This document shows positions 31,079 to 40,357 of a DNA stretch of 64,000 nucleotides, in pieces. The DNA is from Klebsiella sp. BIGb0138. Lineage in GTDB: Bacteria > Pseudomonadota > Gammaproteobacteria > Enterobacterales > Enterobacteriaceae. Every line of letters begins with the position of its first letter. Within the stretch, counting starts at the first letter, position 1. The translations under genes and the position numbers were made by a program. The stretch lies in NCBI RefSeq assembly GCF_004342285.1, contig NZ_SMCV01000007.1:248001-312000 (forward strand). Direction: 5' to 3'. A model generated the notes under the pieces. That model had not been told where the DNA came from. It did no database searches and saw nothing but the letters and a program-made list of their open reading frames with translations.

Positions 31079-32623
31079 ATGGATGTCGTTAAAAAGAAAC
31101 ACTGGTGGCAAAGCCCGCAGCTGACGTGGTCTGTGATTGGCTTGCTGTGCCTGCTGGTGGGTTACCTTGTTGTTTTGATGTACGCCCAGGGGGAGTACCT
31201 GTTCGCCATCCTGACGCTGATTTTAAGCTCGGCTGGCCTGTATATCTTTACCAACCGCAAGGCCTATGCCTGGCGTTATGTCTATCCGGGCCTTGCCGGA
31301 ATGGGCCTGTTTGTTCTGTTTCCCCTGATTTGCACCATTGCTATCGCCTTCACCAACTACAGCAGCACCAACCAGCTGACCTTCGAGCGCGCTCAGGAAG
31401 TGCTGATGGATCGCTCCTTCCAGGCCGGCAAGTCTTACAACTTCTCGCTGTTCCCGGCGGGCGATGAGTGGAAGCTGGCGCTGACCGATGGCGACAGCGG
31501 CAAAAATTACGTCTCCGACGCCTTTAAACTCGGCGGCGAGCAGAAACTGGCCTTAAAAGAAGGCGATGCGCTGCCGGAAGGCGAACGCGCCAATCTGCGC
31601 GTCATTACCCAGAACCGTACCGCGCTGAACCAGCTGACTGCCGTACTGCCTGACGACAGCAAAGTGATTATGAGCTCGCTGCGCCAGTTCTCCGGCACCC
31701 AGCCGCTGTACGCGCTGGCGGCGGACGGCACGCTGACCAATAACCAGAGCGGCGTAAAATATCGCCCGAACAATGACATCGGTTTTTATCAGTCCATCAA
31801 CGCTGACGGTAGCTGGAGCGCGGAGAAGCTCAGCCCAGGCTACACCGTCAGCATCGGTTGGGATAACTTCACCCGCGTGTTCACCGATGAGGGTATCCAG
31901 AAGCCGTTCTTCGCCATCTTCGTCTGGACGGTGGTCTTCTCGGTACTGACGGTGATTCTGACCGTGGCCGTTGGCATGGTCCTCGCCTGCCTCGTACAGT
32001 GGGAATCCTTGAAAGGTAAAGCGATTTACCGCGTCCTGCTGATTCTGCCCTACGCCGTTCCGTCGTTTATCTCGATTCTGATTTTCAAAGGGCTGTTCAA
32101 CCAGAGCTTTGGTGAGATCAACATGATGCTCAGCGCGCTGTTCGGCATCAAGCCGGCGTGGTTCAGCGACCCGACCACCGCGCGCAGCATGATTATTATC
32201 GTCAACACCTGGCTGGGCTATCCGTACATGATGATTCTGTGCATGGGTCTGCTGAAAGCGATCCCTGACGACCTGTACGAAGCCTCGGCAATGGATGGCG
32301 CCGGACCGTTCCAGAACTTCTTTAAAATTACGCTTCCGCTGCTGATCAAACCACTGACGCCGCTGATGATCGCCAGCTTCGCCTTTAACTTTAATAACTT
32401 CGTGCTGATTCAGCTGTTAACCAACGGCGGCCCGGACCGCCTCGGCACCACCACCCCGGCCGGTTATACCGACCTGCTGGTGAGCTACACCTACCGTATC
32501 GCCTTTGAAGGCGGCGGCGGTCAGGACTTCGGTCTGGCGGCGGCGATCGCCACTCTGATCTTCCTGCTGGTGGGCGTGCTGGCGATTGTTAACCTGAAAG
32601 CGACACGCATGAAATTTGACTAA
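31079..32623 (+). CDS. malF: Maltose ABC transporter permease MalF
   Basis: MalF is one of the two membrane subunits of the maltose importer. The start at 31079 (MDVVKKKHWWQSPQLTWSV) gives 514 residues as in E. coli; a Met three codons earlier is possible but not conserved. It has eight membrane segments and the large periplasmic P2 loop (about residues 95-275, rich in charged and polar residues) that contacts MalE. The EAA loop that docks MalK is EASAMDGAGPFQNFFKITLP. The chain ends in KATRMKFD. It is separated from malE and malG by inverted repeats. Confidence 0.97.
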   Translation: MDVVKKKHWWQSPQLTWSVIGLLCLLVGYLVVLMYAQGEYLFAILTLILSSAGLYIFTNRKAYAWRYVYPGLAGMGLFVLFPLICTIAIAFTNYSSTNQLTFERAQEVLMDRSFQAGKSYNFSLFPAGDEWKLALTDGDSGKNYVSDAFKLGGEQKLALKEGDALPEGERANLRVITQNRTALNQLTAVLPDDSKVIMSSLRQFSGTQPLYALAADGTLTNNQSGVKYRPNNDIGFYQSINADGSWSAEKLSPGYTVSIGWDNFTRVFTDEGIQKPFFAIFVWTVVFSVLTVILTVAVGMVLACLVQWESLKGKAIYRVLLILPYAVPSFISILIFKGLFNQSFGEINMMLSALFGIKPAWFSDPTTARSMIIIVNTWLGYPYMMILCMGLLKAIPDDLYEASAMDGAGPFQNFFKITLPLLIKPLTPLMIASFAFNFNNFVLIQLLTNGGPDRLGTTTPAGYTDLLVSYTYRIAFEGGGGQDFGLAAAIATLIFLLVGVLAIVNLKATRMKFD

Positions 32624-32632
32624 CTGGGATGG

Positions 32633-32736
32633 CCAGGCGTCATGGCTCGGCCAGCGCGGCAGAACCGGAACGTACAGGTCGTACGTGAGGAAACCGAGCG
32701 CTGGCCGGGTTCAACATGACAGACTCGCCCGCCTGG
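32633..32736. repeat. 104-base inverted repeat between malF and malG
   Basis: Outer arms CCAGGCG (32633-32639) and CGCCTGG (32730-32736) pair. Inside, GTCATG...CGGCCAGCGC pairs imperfectly with GCGCTGGCCG...CATGAC. The centre forms its own hairpin, ACGTAC-AGGTC-GTACGT. The whole gap between malF and malG is 139 bases, far longer than I recall in E. coli. Confidence 0.8.
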
Positions 32737-32762
32737 AGCGGTATCAAGGGGAATAAAATATT

Positions 32763-33653
32763 ATGGCTATGGTACAACCCAAATCTCAGAAGCTGCGTTT
32801 GTTCACCACGCACCTCCTGCTGCTAATTTTCATCGCGGCGATTATGTTCCCGCTGCTGATGGTTATCGCTATCTCTCTGCGCGAGGGTAACTTCGCCACC
32901 GGTAGCCTGATCCCGGACCAGATCTCCTGGGAGCACTGGCGGCTGGCGCTGGGCTTCAGCGTCGAGCACGCTGACGGCCGCGTCACCCCGCCACCCTTCC
33001 CGGTTCTGCTGTGGTTGTGGAACTCGGTGAAAGTCGCCGGGATCACCGCCATCGGCATCGTGGCGCTGTCCACCACCTGCGCCTATGCCTTCGCCCGCAT
33101 GCGCTTCCCGGGCAAAGCCACCCTGCTGAAAGGGATGCTGATTTTCCAGATGTTCCCGGCGGTGCTGTCGCTGGTGGCGTTATACGCCTTGTTTGACCGC
33201 CTCGGCCAGTATTTACCGTTCGTCGGCCTGAACACCCACGGCGGCGTCATCTTCGCCTATATGGGCGGGATTGCGCTGCACGTCTGGACGATTAAAGGCT
33301 ACTTCGAAACCATCGACGGTTCGCTGGAAGAAGCGGCGGCGCTGGACGGCGCCACGCCGTGGCAGGCCTTCCGTCTGGTCCTGCTGCCGCTGTCGGTACC
33401 GATTCTGGCGGTGGTGTTTATTCTGTCGTTCATTGCCGCAATTACCGAAGTGCCGGTAGCCTCGCTGCTGCTGCGCGATGTCAACAGCTATACCCTGGCC
33501 GTCGGTATGCAGCAGTATCTCAACCCGCAGAACTACCTGTGGGGCGACTTTGCCGCTGCGGCGGTGCTCTCCGCCATTCCGATTACGGTTGTCTTCCTGC
33601 TGGCCCAGCGCTGGCTGGTCAACGGCCTGACGGCGGGCGGGGTGAAAGGTTAA
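32763..33653 (+). CDS. malG: Maltose ABC transporter permease MalG
   Basis: MalG is the second membrane subunit of the maltose importer. The 296-residue protein begins [20 protein letters not shown] and has six membrane segments. The EAA loop is [23 protein letters not shown]. The periplasmic P3 loop, which reaches into the MalE sugar site, lies near [22 protein letters not shown]. The end, [14 protein letters not shown], is conserved. AAGGGGAATAAAAT-type sequence precedes the start. It closes the malEFG operon; a strong terminator lies 170 bases downstream. Confidence 0.97.
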   Translation: MAMVQPKSQKLRLFTTHLLLLIFIAAIMFPLLMVIAISLREGNFATGSLIPDQISWEHWRLALGFSVEHADGRVTPPPFPVLLWLWNSVKVAGITAIGIVALSTTCAYAFARMRFPGKATLLKGMLIFQMFPAVLSLVALYALFDRLGQYLPFVGLNTHGGVIFAYMGGIALHVWTIKGYFETIDGSLEEAAALDGATPWQAFRLVLLPLSVPILAVVFILSFIAAITEVPVASLLLRDVNSYTLAVGMQQYLNPQNYLWGDFAAAAVLSAIPITVVFLLAQRWLVNGLTAGGVKG

Positions 33654-33822
33654 GTTTCATTGTTATACCCGCCCCAAATTTCAGAGGAGGGATGGTGGTT
33701 CAGTTGCTGTACACGAACCCCAACCGGGTACGGTAGCCGCCGCCCTCAGCTGAAAAAGTAAGGCAAATGCCACTGCTATCCTCAACTGGACCCTACATAA
33801 AGTAAATTTGTGACTGTTGGTC

Positions 33823-33848
33823 AGCGGCCCTGGAGGCCGCTTTTTTTT
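33823..33848 (+). terminator. malEFG terminator
   Basis: GCGGCC / GGCCGC with a CTGGA loop is followed by eight T residues. The T-run overlaps the stop codon of the convergent psiE gene. Confidence 0.9.
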
Positions 33849-34257
33849 ATTCGCGTTTCAGCCGGTTGGAGTTACATAGCCACAGCGTAATCACCAGAAT
33901 CAGGATCGCCGCCGAATAGATCAGCACCGCCATCGGCGACTCATGATCGACAATGATCAGCCGCACAATCGCCGTAATGCCGATATAGACGAAATAGCGC
34001 AGCGGGAAGTGAAAACCCGACTCAAAGTACTTCACAATCAGCGCGATAAACTCAAAATAGAGAAAATAGACCACCAGCCCTTCGACCAGCTTGTACTTAC
34101 TCACCGGTTCCGGAGTAAACAGGACATGCGCCAGATGGAACGTCTCTTTCCCCAGAAAAACCACCAGGATGATCCCCAGGCACAGCAGCGCCAGATTCAA
34201 AACGGCCTGCATGGCGGTCGCCACAAAATTGACCAACGGACGATAGACCGACGGCAT
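33847..34257 (-). CDS. psiE: Phosphate-starvation-inducible protein PsiE
   Basis: A 136-residue inner membrane protein with four predicted membrane helices, of unknown molecular function. In E. coli its expression rises in phosphate starvation (PhoB) and is lowered by CRP. Landmarks are [45 protein letters not shown] and [21 protein letters not shown]. The start at 34257 has AAGAGGTG upstream and matches the E. coli length; a Met at 34278 with its own weak site is an alternative. It ends inside the malG terminator. Confidence 0.93.
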   Translation of the reverse strand: MPSVYRPLVNFVATAMQAVLNLALLCLGIILVVFLGKETFHLAHVLFTPEPVSKYKLVEGLVVYFLYFEFIALIVKYFESGFHFPLRYFVYIGITAIVRLIIVDHESPMAVLIYSAAILILVITLWLCNSNRLKRE

Positions 34258-34403
34258 AGGCACACCTCTTATATTCATTATTCCTGCCGATCTGTATAAC
34301 GCAAAAACGTGATCCAGATCGATATTATTCGTTAACTTTTTGCGTCTGTTGCGTCAAATGTAACAATCACTTGCCAGACCGGCGGGTTAAAAAGGATACA
34401 GTA

Positions 34404-34913
34404 ATGCTGACAATACGGACGGCGCACCGGGAAGACGCTCCCATGCTGAATGAAATGGGGAACGCCAGCTATCGCCACCACTTCGCCCACCTCTGGCACA
34501 GCGCCAGCGAGCTGGCGCACTTCCTCCAGCAGGAGTACTCCCTGCCCGCCCTTCACCGTAGCCTCGCCGATGAGCGCAGCTGCTGGCTGATTGCCGAAGC
34601 CCGGCATCCTGTCGGCTTCGCGAAATACAGCTGCCATCAGCCGATGGCAACCGATGGTCCGCGCGGCACGTTGCTGCATAAGCTCTATTTACTGCCCGCT
34701 GAGACAGGACATGGCTACGGTGAGCAGATTTTTAGCGCCGTTGAAGCGCGGGCAAAGGCGGCGGGCGACGACTGGCTGTGGTTAGAAGTCCTCGCCAGCA
34801 ACCCCGGCGCCAGGCGTTTTTATGAGCGCTCAGGTATGCAATATGTGCAAGACAGCGTATTCCGCTCCGCAACCCACATGAGCACGCTACATATTCTGGC
34901 CAAACCTATCTGA
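34404..34913 (+). CDS. GNAT-family N-acetyltransferase
   Basis: A 169-residue GNAT acetyltransferase using acetyl-CoA on an unknown amine. The start at 34404 (MLTIRTAHREDAPMLNEM) has AAAGGATA upstream. The acetyl-CoA-binding core is GTLLHKLYLLPAETGHGYGEQIF, followed by LWLEVLASNPGARRFYERSGM, the usual strand beta-5 to helix region with NPGARRFYE. It sits 8 bases ahead of a hexapeptide-type acyltransferase gene and is probably cotranscribed with it. The E. coli psiE-pgi interval has different genes, so this pair is accessory. Confidence 0.9.
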   Translation: MLTIRTAHREDAPMLNEMGNASYRHHFAHLWHSASELAHFLQQEYSLPALHRSLADERSCWLIAEARHPVGFAKYSCHQPMATDGPRGTLLHKLYLLPAETGHGYGEQIFSAVEARAKAAGDDWLWLEVLASNPGARRFYERSGMQYVQDSVFRSATHMSTLHILAKPI

Positions 34914-34921
34914 GAGGCACT

Positions 34922-35380
34922 ATGCACACTCTTCGTGAAACCGGTATCCGCAACGTCACCTGCGGCGAGAACGTGGTGATCTACCAGCCCGCTAACCTCT
35001 ACGACTGTGTGCTTGGCGATAACGTCTTCGTCGGGCCGTTCGTTGAAATTCAGGGCAATACGCGCATCGGCGCGGACAGCAAAATCCAGTCCCACACCTT
35101 TATCTGCGAGTACGTCACCCTCGGCGAGCGTTGCTTCATCGGCCATGGCGTAATGTTTGCCAACGATATGTTTCGCGAAGGGCGCCCCGATGCCAACCGG
35201 GAGAACTGGGGGCGGATTGTTATCGGCAACGATGTGTCGATCGGCAGCGGCGCGGCGATTCTGGCGGTCAACATCTGCGACGGTGCCGTCATTGGCGCGG
35301 GCAGCGTAGTCACCAAATCAATTACCGAAAAAGGCGTCTGGGCAGGGAATCCGGCGAAATTGTTGCGCCGTCTGCCATAA
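34922..35380 (+). CDS. Hexapeptide-repeat (left-handed beta-helix) acetyltransferase
   Basis: A 152-residue acyltransferase of the left-handed beta-helix type. Repeats of the [IVL]-G-x4 pattern run through most of it: CVLGDNVFVGPFVEI, TRIGADSKIQSHTFI, VTLGERCFIGHGVMF, IVIGNDVSIGSGAAI and AVIGAGSVVTKSI, ending in WAGNPAKLLRRL. The catalytic His is likely the one in IGHGVMF. The best match by character is to sugar-nucleotide N-acetyltransferases such as WlbB or QdtC, but the substrate cannot be read from the sequence. GAGAGGCAC precedes the start; it forms a pair with the GNAT gene. Confidence 0.88.
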   Translation: MHTLRETGIRNVTCGENVVIYQPANLYDCVLGDNVFVGPFVEIQGNTRIGADSKIQSHTFICEYVTLGERCFIGHGVMFANDMFREGRPDANRENWGRIVIGNDVSIGSGAAILAVNICDGAVIGAGSVVTKSITEKGVWAGNPAKLLRRLP

Positions 35381-35384
35381 AAAA

Positions 35385-35405
35385 TGCCGACCCTGGGGTC
35401 GGCAC
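35385..35405. terminator. Terminator-like hairpin between acyltransferase gene and pgi
   Basis: TGCCGACCC / GGGTCGGCA with a TG loop follows the acyltransferase stop by a few bases. An A-run lies on its left, so in the minus direction it would end pgi as well. Confidence 0.7.
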
Positions 35406-35447
35406 TATTGCTGCGGATTAACGCTCGCTCCGTGATCGGGGGCGTGA

Positions 35448-37097
35448 TTATGCGCGCCAGGCCTTGTAGCGGTTAATCAGGCCGTTGGTGGAGCTATCGT
35501 GGCTGCTGATTTCTTCGCCATCTTTCAGTTCCGGCAGGATACGGTTAGCCAGCTGTTTACCCAGCTCAACGCCCCACTGGTCGAAGGTAAAGATGTTCAG
35601 AATCGCGCCCTGAGTGAAGATCTTATGTTCATACAGGGCAATCAACGCCCCCAGGCTGAACGGAGTGATTTCACGCAGCAGGATCGAGTTAGTCGGGCGG
35701 TTGCCGGCAAACACTTTGAACGGCACCACGTGATCGAGCGTGGCCGGGTCTTTACCCTGGTCACGATATTCCTGCTCAACCACTTCGCGGGATTTACCGA
35801 ACGCCAGCGCTTCGGTCTGCGCGAAGAAGTTGGACAGCAGCTTCGGATGGTGATCGGACAGCGGGTTGTGGGTAATGGCCGGGGCGATGAAATCGCACGG
35901 TACCATTTTGGTGCCCTGGTGGATCAGCTGGTAGAACGCGTGCTGACCGTTAGTGCCCGGCTCACCCCAGATGATGGGGCCGGTCTGGTAATCCACGACG
36001 TTGCCGTCACGGTCAACGTATTTACCGTTAGATTCCATGTTCCCCTGCTGGAAGTAGGCTGCAAAACGATGCATGTACTGGTCATACGGCAGAATCGCTT
36101 CGGTTTCTGCGCCGAAGAAATTGTTGTACCAGATACCGATCAGCGCCAGCAGCACCGGCAGGTTTTTCTCGGCCGGCGTGGTGGAGAAGTGTTTATCCAT
36201 CGCGTGAGCGCCGGACAGCAGCTCCACGAAGTTGTCGAAGCCAACGGAGAGGATAATGGACAGACCAATCGCCGACCACAGGGAGTAGCGGCCGCCGACC
36301 CAGTCCCAGAATTCGAACATGTTGGCGGTGTCGATCCCGAACTCACCCACCGCTTTACCGTTCGTTGACAGCGCCGCGAAGTGTTTCGCGACGTGTTTGT
36401 CATCGCCCGCGGTGTTCAGGAACCAGTCGCGCGCGCTGTGGGCGTTGGTCATGGTCTCCTGGGTAGTAAAAGTTTTAGAGGCGACCAGGAACAGGGTCGT
36501 TTCCGGGTTCACGCTCTTCAGCACTTCCGCGATGTGGGTACCATCGACGTTAGAAACGAAGTGCATGTTGAGATGGTTTTTGTACGGGCGCAGCGCTTCG
36601 GTCACCATGAACGGGCCGAGGTCAGAGCCGCCGATACCGATGTTGACCACGTCAGTGATCGCCTTACCGGTATAACCTTTCCAGCTGCCGGAGATAATGG
36701 CTTCGGAGAAGGTTTTCATCTTCTCAAGCACCGCGTTCACTTCCGGCATCACATCTTTGCCGTCAACGACGATCGGAGTATTGCTACGGTTGCGCAGCGC
36801 GACGTGCAGCACCGCACGGTCTTCGGTGCGGTTGATTTTCTCGCCGGAGAACATCGATTTGATCGCGCCCGCCAGATCGGTCTCTTTCGCCAGATCCTGC
36901 AGTTTCGCCAGCGTCTCTGCGGTGATGCGGTTTTTGGAAAAATCCACCAGCATCAGATCGTCGAAGGTGGCGGAAAACTTAGAGAAACGATCGCTATCTT
37001 GCGCAAACAGCTCGCTGATAGTGACGTCTTTCATTTCATCAAAGTGTTTCTGTAATGCCTGCCAGGCAGATGTCTGCGTTGGATTGATGTTTTTCAT
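35448..37097 (-). CDS. pgi: Glucose-6-phosphate isomerase
   Basis: Pgi interconverts glucose-6-phosphate and fructose-6-phosphate in glycolysis. The start at 37097 ([19 protein letters not shown]) gives 549 residues as in E. coli. PGI signatures are [36 protein letters not shown] and [15 protein letters not shown] with the catalytic Lys. The base-catalyst Glu lies in [20 protein letters not shown] with the His. The gene faces the acyltransferase pair and diverges from the lysC leader region. Confidence 0.98.
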   Translation of the reverse strand: MKNINPTQTSAWQALQKHFDEMKDVTISELFAQDSDRFSKFSATFDDLMLVDFSKNRITAETLAKLQDLAKETDLAGAIKSMFSGEKINRTEDRAVLHVALRNRSNTPIVVDGKDVMPEVNAVLEKMKTFSEAIISGSWKGYTGKAITDVVNIGIGGSDLGPFMVTEALRPYKNHLNMHFVSNVDGTHIAEVLKSVNPETTLFLVASKTFTTQETMTNAHSARDWFLNTAGDDKHVAKHFAALSTNGKAVGEFGIDTANMFEFWDWVGGRYSLWSAIGLSIILSVGFDNFVELLSGAHAMDKHFSTTPAEKNLPVLLALIGIWYNNFFGAETEAILPYDQYMHRFAAYFQQGNMESNGKYVDRDGNVVDYQTGPIIWGEPGTNGQHAFYQLIHQGTKMVPCDFIAPAITHNPLSDHHPKLLSNFFAQTEALAFGKSREVVEQEYRDQGKDPATLDHVVPFKVFAGNRPTNSILLREITPFSLGALIALYEHKIFTQGAILNIFTFDQWGVELGKQLANRILPELKDGEEISSHDSSTNGLINRYKAWRA

Positions 37098-37219
37098 TAG
37101 CAATACTCTTCTGATTTGAGAATTGTGACTGCGGTCGATTGTAGCGCCGGCGGCAAAAAATTGTGATGATTTTTATGTTATGCCGATGACGCGCATCAGG
37201 AATAGGGTCAGATCAGGGT

Positions 37220-37258
37220 AAAAAGCCTCTACTAGTATAGCCATCATAAGGCTTTTTT
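37220..37258 (-). terminator. Hairpin upstream of pgi
   Basis: AAAAAGCCT pairs with AGGCTTTTT around a loop of about 20 bases. It can act in both directions. It lies three bases past the stop of a candidate minus-strand micro-ORF (37262-37414) and 120 bases before pgi. Confidence 0.55.
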
Positions 37259-37261
37259 CTG

Positions 37262-37414
37262 TTAATCGCCGGTGCATGAAAAATCCGCATAACCGCAGCG
37301 TTGACATACCTGCTCTGAAGCCTTTATATAACTGCACTGCCTGCACATCTGCAGGTTTGTATTGCTCGCGCATTTCACGCTACAGCGAAAGGGTATTGCA
37401 GGGGGAACTCTCAC
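37262..37414 (-). CDS. Candidate micro-ORF with zinc-ribbon-like cysteines
   Basis: A 50-codon frame opens at a GTG (37414) with GGGGA about 8 bases upstream. Near its end it reads MCRQCSYIKASEQVCQRCGY, a C-x2-C-x13-C-x2-C-G pattern typical of zinc ribbons; three further cysteines flank it. A terminator-like hairpin follows the stop directly. Against it: it lies on the strand opposite the lysC promoter/leader start, the start codon is not ATG, and an overlapping frame from 37373 is also open. I know no named homologue. The frame stays open upstream to 37558, but that part is antisense to the riboswitch. Confidence 0.25.
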   Translation of the reverse strand: MRVPPAIPFRCSVKCASNTNLQMCRQCSYIKASEQVCQRCGYADFSCTGD

Positions 37415-37449
37415 CAGCGTCCCCAGGCAAAGTGAAAGACGTCGGTAAT

Positions 37450-37678
37450 TGCCAGAAGAGGTGCGTTGCCCAGGTAACCGTATTGGAGGAACCAGTCCGG
37501 GGAAAATACGTGAGGGGGAGCAACGCCGAGGTGAAAAAGCGTCTGGTACGCTCTTCACCGGCTACAGGGGCTGAATCCCCTGGGTTGTCACCAGAAACGT
37601 TCGCAGTCGGGCGTTTCATACCCGCCGACTGACGCCACGCGTTGGGAAACGGGTCTACAAGGTGGAGCACTTCTGGGT
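37450..37678 (+). promoter_or_regulatory. Lysine riboswitch (L box) of lysC
   Basis: The leader of lysC contains the lysine aptamer. CCAGAAG (37452) pairs with CTTCTGG (37670) as P1. Between them lie the L-box landmarks AGAGGTGCGTTGCCCA, GGAGGAACCAGTCC, CGTGAGGGGGAGCAACGCCGA, GGCTACAGGGGCTGAATC, CCCTGGGTTGTCACC and ACGTTCGCAGTCGGGCG. Compared with the E. coli lysC leader as I remember it, the segment after GGGCGTTTC is about 36 bases longer and can form an extra hairpin. About 175 bases follow before the lysC start, room for the expression platform. Lysine is expected to shut off lysC translation and transcript stability. Confidence 0.93.
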
Positions 37679-37853
37679 GACATCGTAGCTGTTTATCGCT
37701 CTGCGCCCACCCTGTTTTTCGCTCTTCCCTTGTGCCATGGCTGAATAATTTGGCCTGGCTTATTAAGACATTTTATTACTGGCAGTTGGTGTCCAGCCCA
37801 CACCGGCTCAGGAATCGTTTTAATAAGTCAGGCCCCCCTGACACGAGGTTGTT

Positions 37854-39203
37854 ATGACAGATTTAGTTGTAGCCAAATTCGGCGGCACCAGCGTTGCCGA
37901 TTTCGATGCCATGAACCGCAGCGTGGACGTTGCGCGACTCGATGAAAACACGCGCGTGGTGGTGCTGTCCGCCTCTGCGGGAGTGACGAATCTGCTGGTG
38001 GCATTGGCTGAAGGGCTGGAACCCGCTGAGCGTTTCGAAAAACTCGAATCGCTGCGCCAGATCCAATTCAATATTCTCGAACGCCTGCGCTATCCCAATG
38101 TGATTCGCGAAGAGATTGAGCGCCTGCTGGAAAACATCACCACCCTGGCGGAAGCCGCCTCTCTGGCCAGCTCCACGGCGCTGACCGATGAGCTGGTTAG
38201 CCATGGTGAACTGATGTCCACCCTGCTGTTTGTCGAAATCCTCCGCGAACGCGGTATTGCGGCGCAGTGGTTCGACGTGCGTAAAATTATGCGCACTAAC
38301 GATCGTTTTGGCCGTGCCGAGCCCGATATTGCCGCCCTCTCTGAGCTGACCCAGCTGCAGCTGACTCCGCGCCTTGCCGAAGGCCTGGTGGTCACACAGG
38401 GCTTTATCGGTAGCGAAGCCAAAGGCCGTACCACCACCCTGGGCCGCGGCGGCAGCGACTATACCGCGGCGCTGCTGGGTGAAGCGCTGAACGCCAGCCG
38501 CGTCGATATCTGGACCGACGTTCCGGGGATCTACACCACCGACCCACGCGTAGCGCCGGCGGCAAAACGCATCGATGTCATCGCCTTTGCCGAAGCGGCA
38601 GAAATGGCCACCTTCGGGGCGAAAGTGCTCCATCCGGCCACCTTATTGCCTGCCGTGCGGAGCGATATTCCGGTCTTCGTTGGCTCCAGCAAAGAACCCA
38701 CCGCGGGCGGAACCCTGGTGTGCAATAAAACCGACAATCCGCCGCTGTTCCGCGCGCTGGCCTTACGCCGTCGCCAGACGCTGCTGACCCTGCACAGCCT
38801 GAATATGCTGCACTCGCGCGGCTTCCTGGCGGAAGTGTTCGGCATCCTCGCGCGGCACAATATCTCGGTGGATCTGATCACCACCTCGGAAGTCAGCGTG
38901 GCGCTGACCATGGATACCACCGGTTCGACCTCCGCCACCGATACCCTGCTAACCCAGGCGCTGCTGACCGAGCTCTCCTCCCTGTGCCGCGTGGAAGTGG
39001 AGCAGGACCTGGCGCTGGTCGCCCTGATCGGCAACGAGCTGTCGCGCGCCTGCGGCGTCGGCAAAGAGGTATTCGGCGTTCTGGAGCCGTTCAATATTCG
39101 GATGATTTGCTACGGCGCCTCCAGCCATAACCTCTGCTTCCTGGTGCCAGGCGCCGATGCCGAGCAGGTCGTGCAGAAACTGCATCATAATTTGTTTGAA
39201 TAA
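37854..39203 (+). CDS. lysC: Lysine-sensitive aspartokinase III
   Basis: LysC phosphorylates aspartate at the head of the lysine/threonine/methionine pathway and is inhibited by lysine. The 449-residue protein begins MTDLVVAKFGGTSVADFDAM with the kinase signature. It contains TTLGRGGSDYTAALLGEAL and WTDVPGIYTTDPR, and C-terminal ACT domains (HSRGFLAEVFGILARHNISVDLITT; LVALIGNELSRACGVGKEVF). The end is VQKLHHNLFE. ACGAGGTTGTT precedes the start. The riboswitch gives a second, RNA-level lysine feedback. Confidence 0.98.
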   Translation: MTDLVVAKFGGTSVADFDAMNRSVDVARLDENTRVVVLSASAGVTNLLVALAEGLEPAERFEKLESLRQIQFNILERLRYPNVIREEIERLLENITTLAEAASLASSTALTDELVSHGELMSTLLFVEILRERGIAAQWFDVRKIMRTNDRFGRAEPDIAALSELTQLQLTPRLAEGLVVTQGFIGSEAKGRTTTLGRGGSDYTAALLGEALNASRVDIWTDVPGIYTTDPRVAPAAKRIDVIAFAEAAEMATFGAKVLHPATLLPAVRSDIPVFVGSSKEPTAGGTLVCNKTDNPPLFRALALRRRQTLLTLHSLNMLHSRGFLAEVFGILARHNISVDLITTSEVSVALTMDTTGSTSATDTLLTQALLTELSSLCRVEVEQDLALVALIGNELSRACGVGKEVFGVLEPFNIRMICYGASSHNLCFLVPGADAEQVVQKLHHNLFE

Positions 39204-39232
39204 TATTTCTTCACGCGATAAATATTACCTAT

Positions 39233-39257
39233 AGCCGGGCTCGAACCCGGCTTTTTT
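39233..39257 (+). terminator. lysC terminator
   Basis: AGCCGGG / CCCGGCT with a CTCGAA loop and a run of six T residues, 30 bases past lysC. Confidence 0.9.
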
Positions 39258-39300
39258 ATAACTACATCAACACAACAAACCATGCCGCAAGGAAAACAAC

Positions 39301-40230
39301 ATGCTCGCTACGCTGACGAGGCTGTTCCCGCTATGGGCGCTGCTGCTCTCTGTTCTGGCCTATTACACGCCGTCAACCTTTACGCCCGTTGGCCCCTGGG
39401 TCACCACCCTGCTGATGCTGATCATGTTCGGGATGGGCGTACACCTGAAACTGGACGACTTTAAGCGCGTTCTGTCGCGCCCGGCGCCGGTGGCGGCGGG
39501 AATTTTTCTCCACTATCTGGTGATGCCGCTTGCCGCCTGGGTGCTGGCGTGGCTGTTCCGTATGCCGCCGGAGCTGTCCGCCGGCATGGTGCTGGTCGGC
39601 AGCGTCGCCAGCGGCACGGCTTCAAACGTGATGATCTACCTGGCGAAAGGCGATGTGGCGCTGTCCGTCACCATCTCTTCCGTTTCGACGCTGGTCGGCG
39701 TGGTGGCGACGCCGCTGCTGACGCGGCTGTATGTCGATGCCCATATTCAGGTCGACGTGATGGGTATGCTGCTCAGTATCCTGCAAATCGTGGTGATCCC
39801 GATTGCGCTGGGGCTGATCATTCACCATATGCTGCCGAAAGTGGTGAAAGCGGTTGAGCCTTTCCTGCCCGCTTTCTCGATGATCTGCATTCTGGCGATC
39901 ATCAGCGCGGTGGTGGCCGGTTCCGCATCGCATATCGCCTCCGTTGGCCTGGTGGTGATTGTCGCGGTGATCCTGCACAACGCCATTGGCCTGCTCGGCG
40001 GCTACTGGGGCGGGCGGCTGTTCGGTTTTGACGAATCGACCTGCCGGACGCTGGCGATTGAAGTGGGGATGCAAAACTCCGGTCTTGCTGCGGCGCTGGG
40101 GAAAATCTACTTCGGCCCGCTCGCCGCCCTGCCGGGGGCGCTGTTCTCGGTCTGGCACAACCTGTCCGGTTCGCTGCTGGCCGGCTACTGGTCCGGGAAA
40201 CCGACCGTGAAAAAAGGAAATAAACGCTAA
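39301..40230 (+). CDS. panS: PanS-like bile acid:sodium symporter family transporter
   Basis: A 309-residue inner membrane protein with about ten hydrophobic segments of the BASS (bile acid:sodium symporter) family. Landmarks are [45 protein letters not shown] and [19 protein letters not shown] with the family's conserved Glu and Asn/Gln. In Salmonella the corresponding protein PanS transports ketopantoate, pantoate and pantothenate. That substrate is inferred from similarity to the remembered sequence type. CAAGGAAAACAAC precedes the start. It stands alone between lysC and yjbD, with a terminator on each side. Confidence 0.85.
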   Translation: MLATLTRLFPLWALLLSVLAYYTPSTFTPVGPWVTTLLMLIMFGMGVHLKLDDFKRVLSRPAPVAAGIFLHYLVMPLAAWVLAWLFRMPPELSAGMVLVGSVASGTASNVMIYLAKGDVALSVTISSVSTLVGVVATPLLTRLYVDAHIQVDVMGMLLSILQIVVIPIALGLIIHHMLPKVVKAVEPFLPAFSMICILAIISAVVAGSASHIASVGLVVIVAVILHNAIGLLGGYWGGRLFGFDESTCRTLAIEVGMQNSGLAAALGKIYFGPLAALPGALFSVWHNLSGSLLAGYWSGKPTVKKGNKR

Positions 40231-40240
40231 CAGCGCGTCG

Positions 40241-40265
40241 CCCGGGCCGACGGCCCGGGTATTTT
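40241..40265 (+). terminator. Terminator after panS
   Basis: CCCGGGCC / GGCCCGGG with a GAC loop, then TATTTT. Stable stem with a short T-tract. Confidence 0.75.
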
Positions 40266-40357
40266 ACCCTTCGCGTCCCCTTCTGCCAGGCTAACGCGCT
40301 GTCCGTCAGCCCGTGATTACCGTACACTGGGTTATCCGGCAGACTGAGGGCACCACT

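Noticed and set aside
37415-37558. Extension of the zinc-ribbon micro-ORF to 98 codons
   Set aside because: The added part is antisense to conserved riboswitch sequence, so only the short form is considered.
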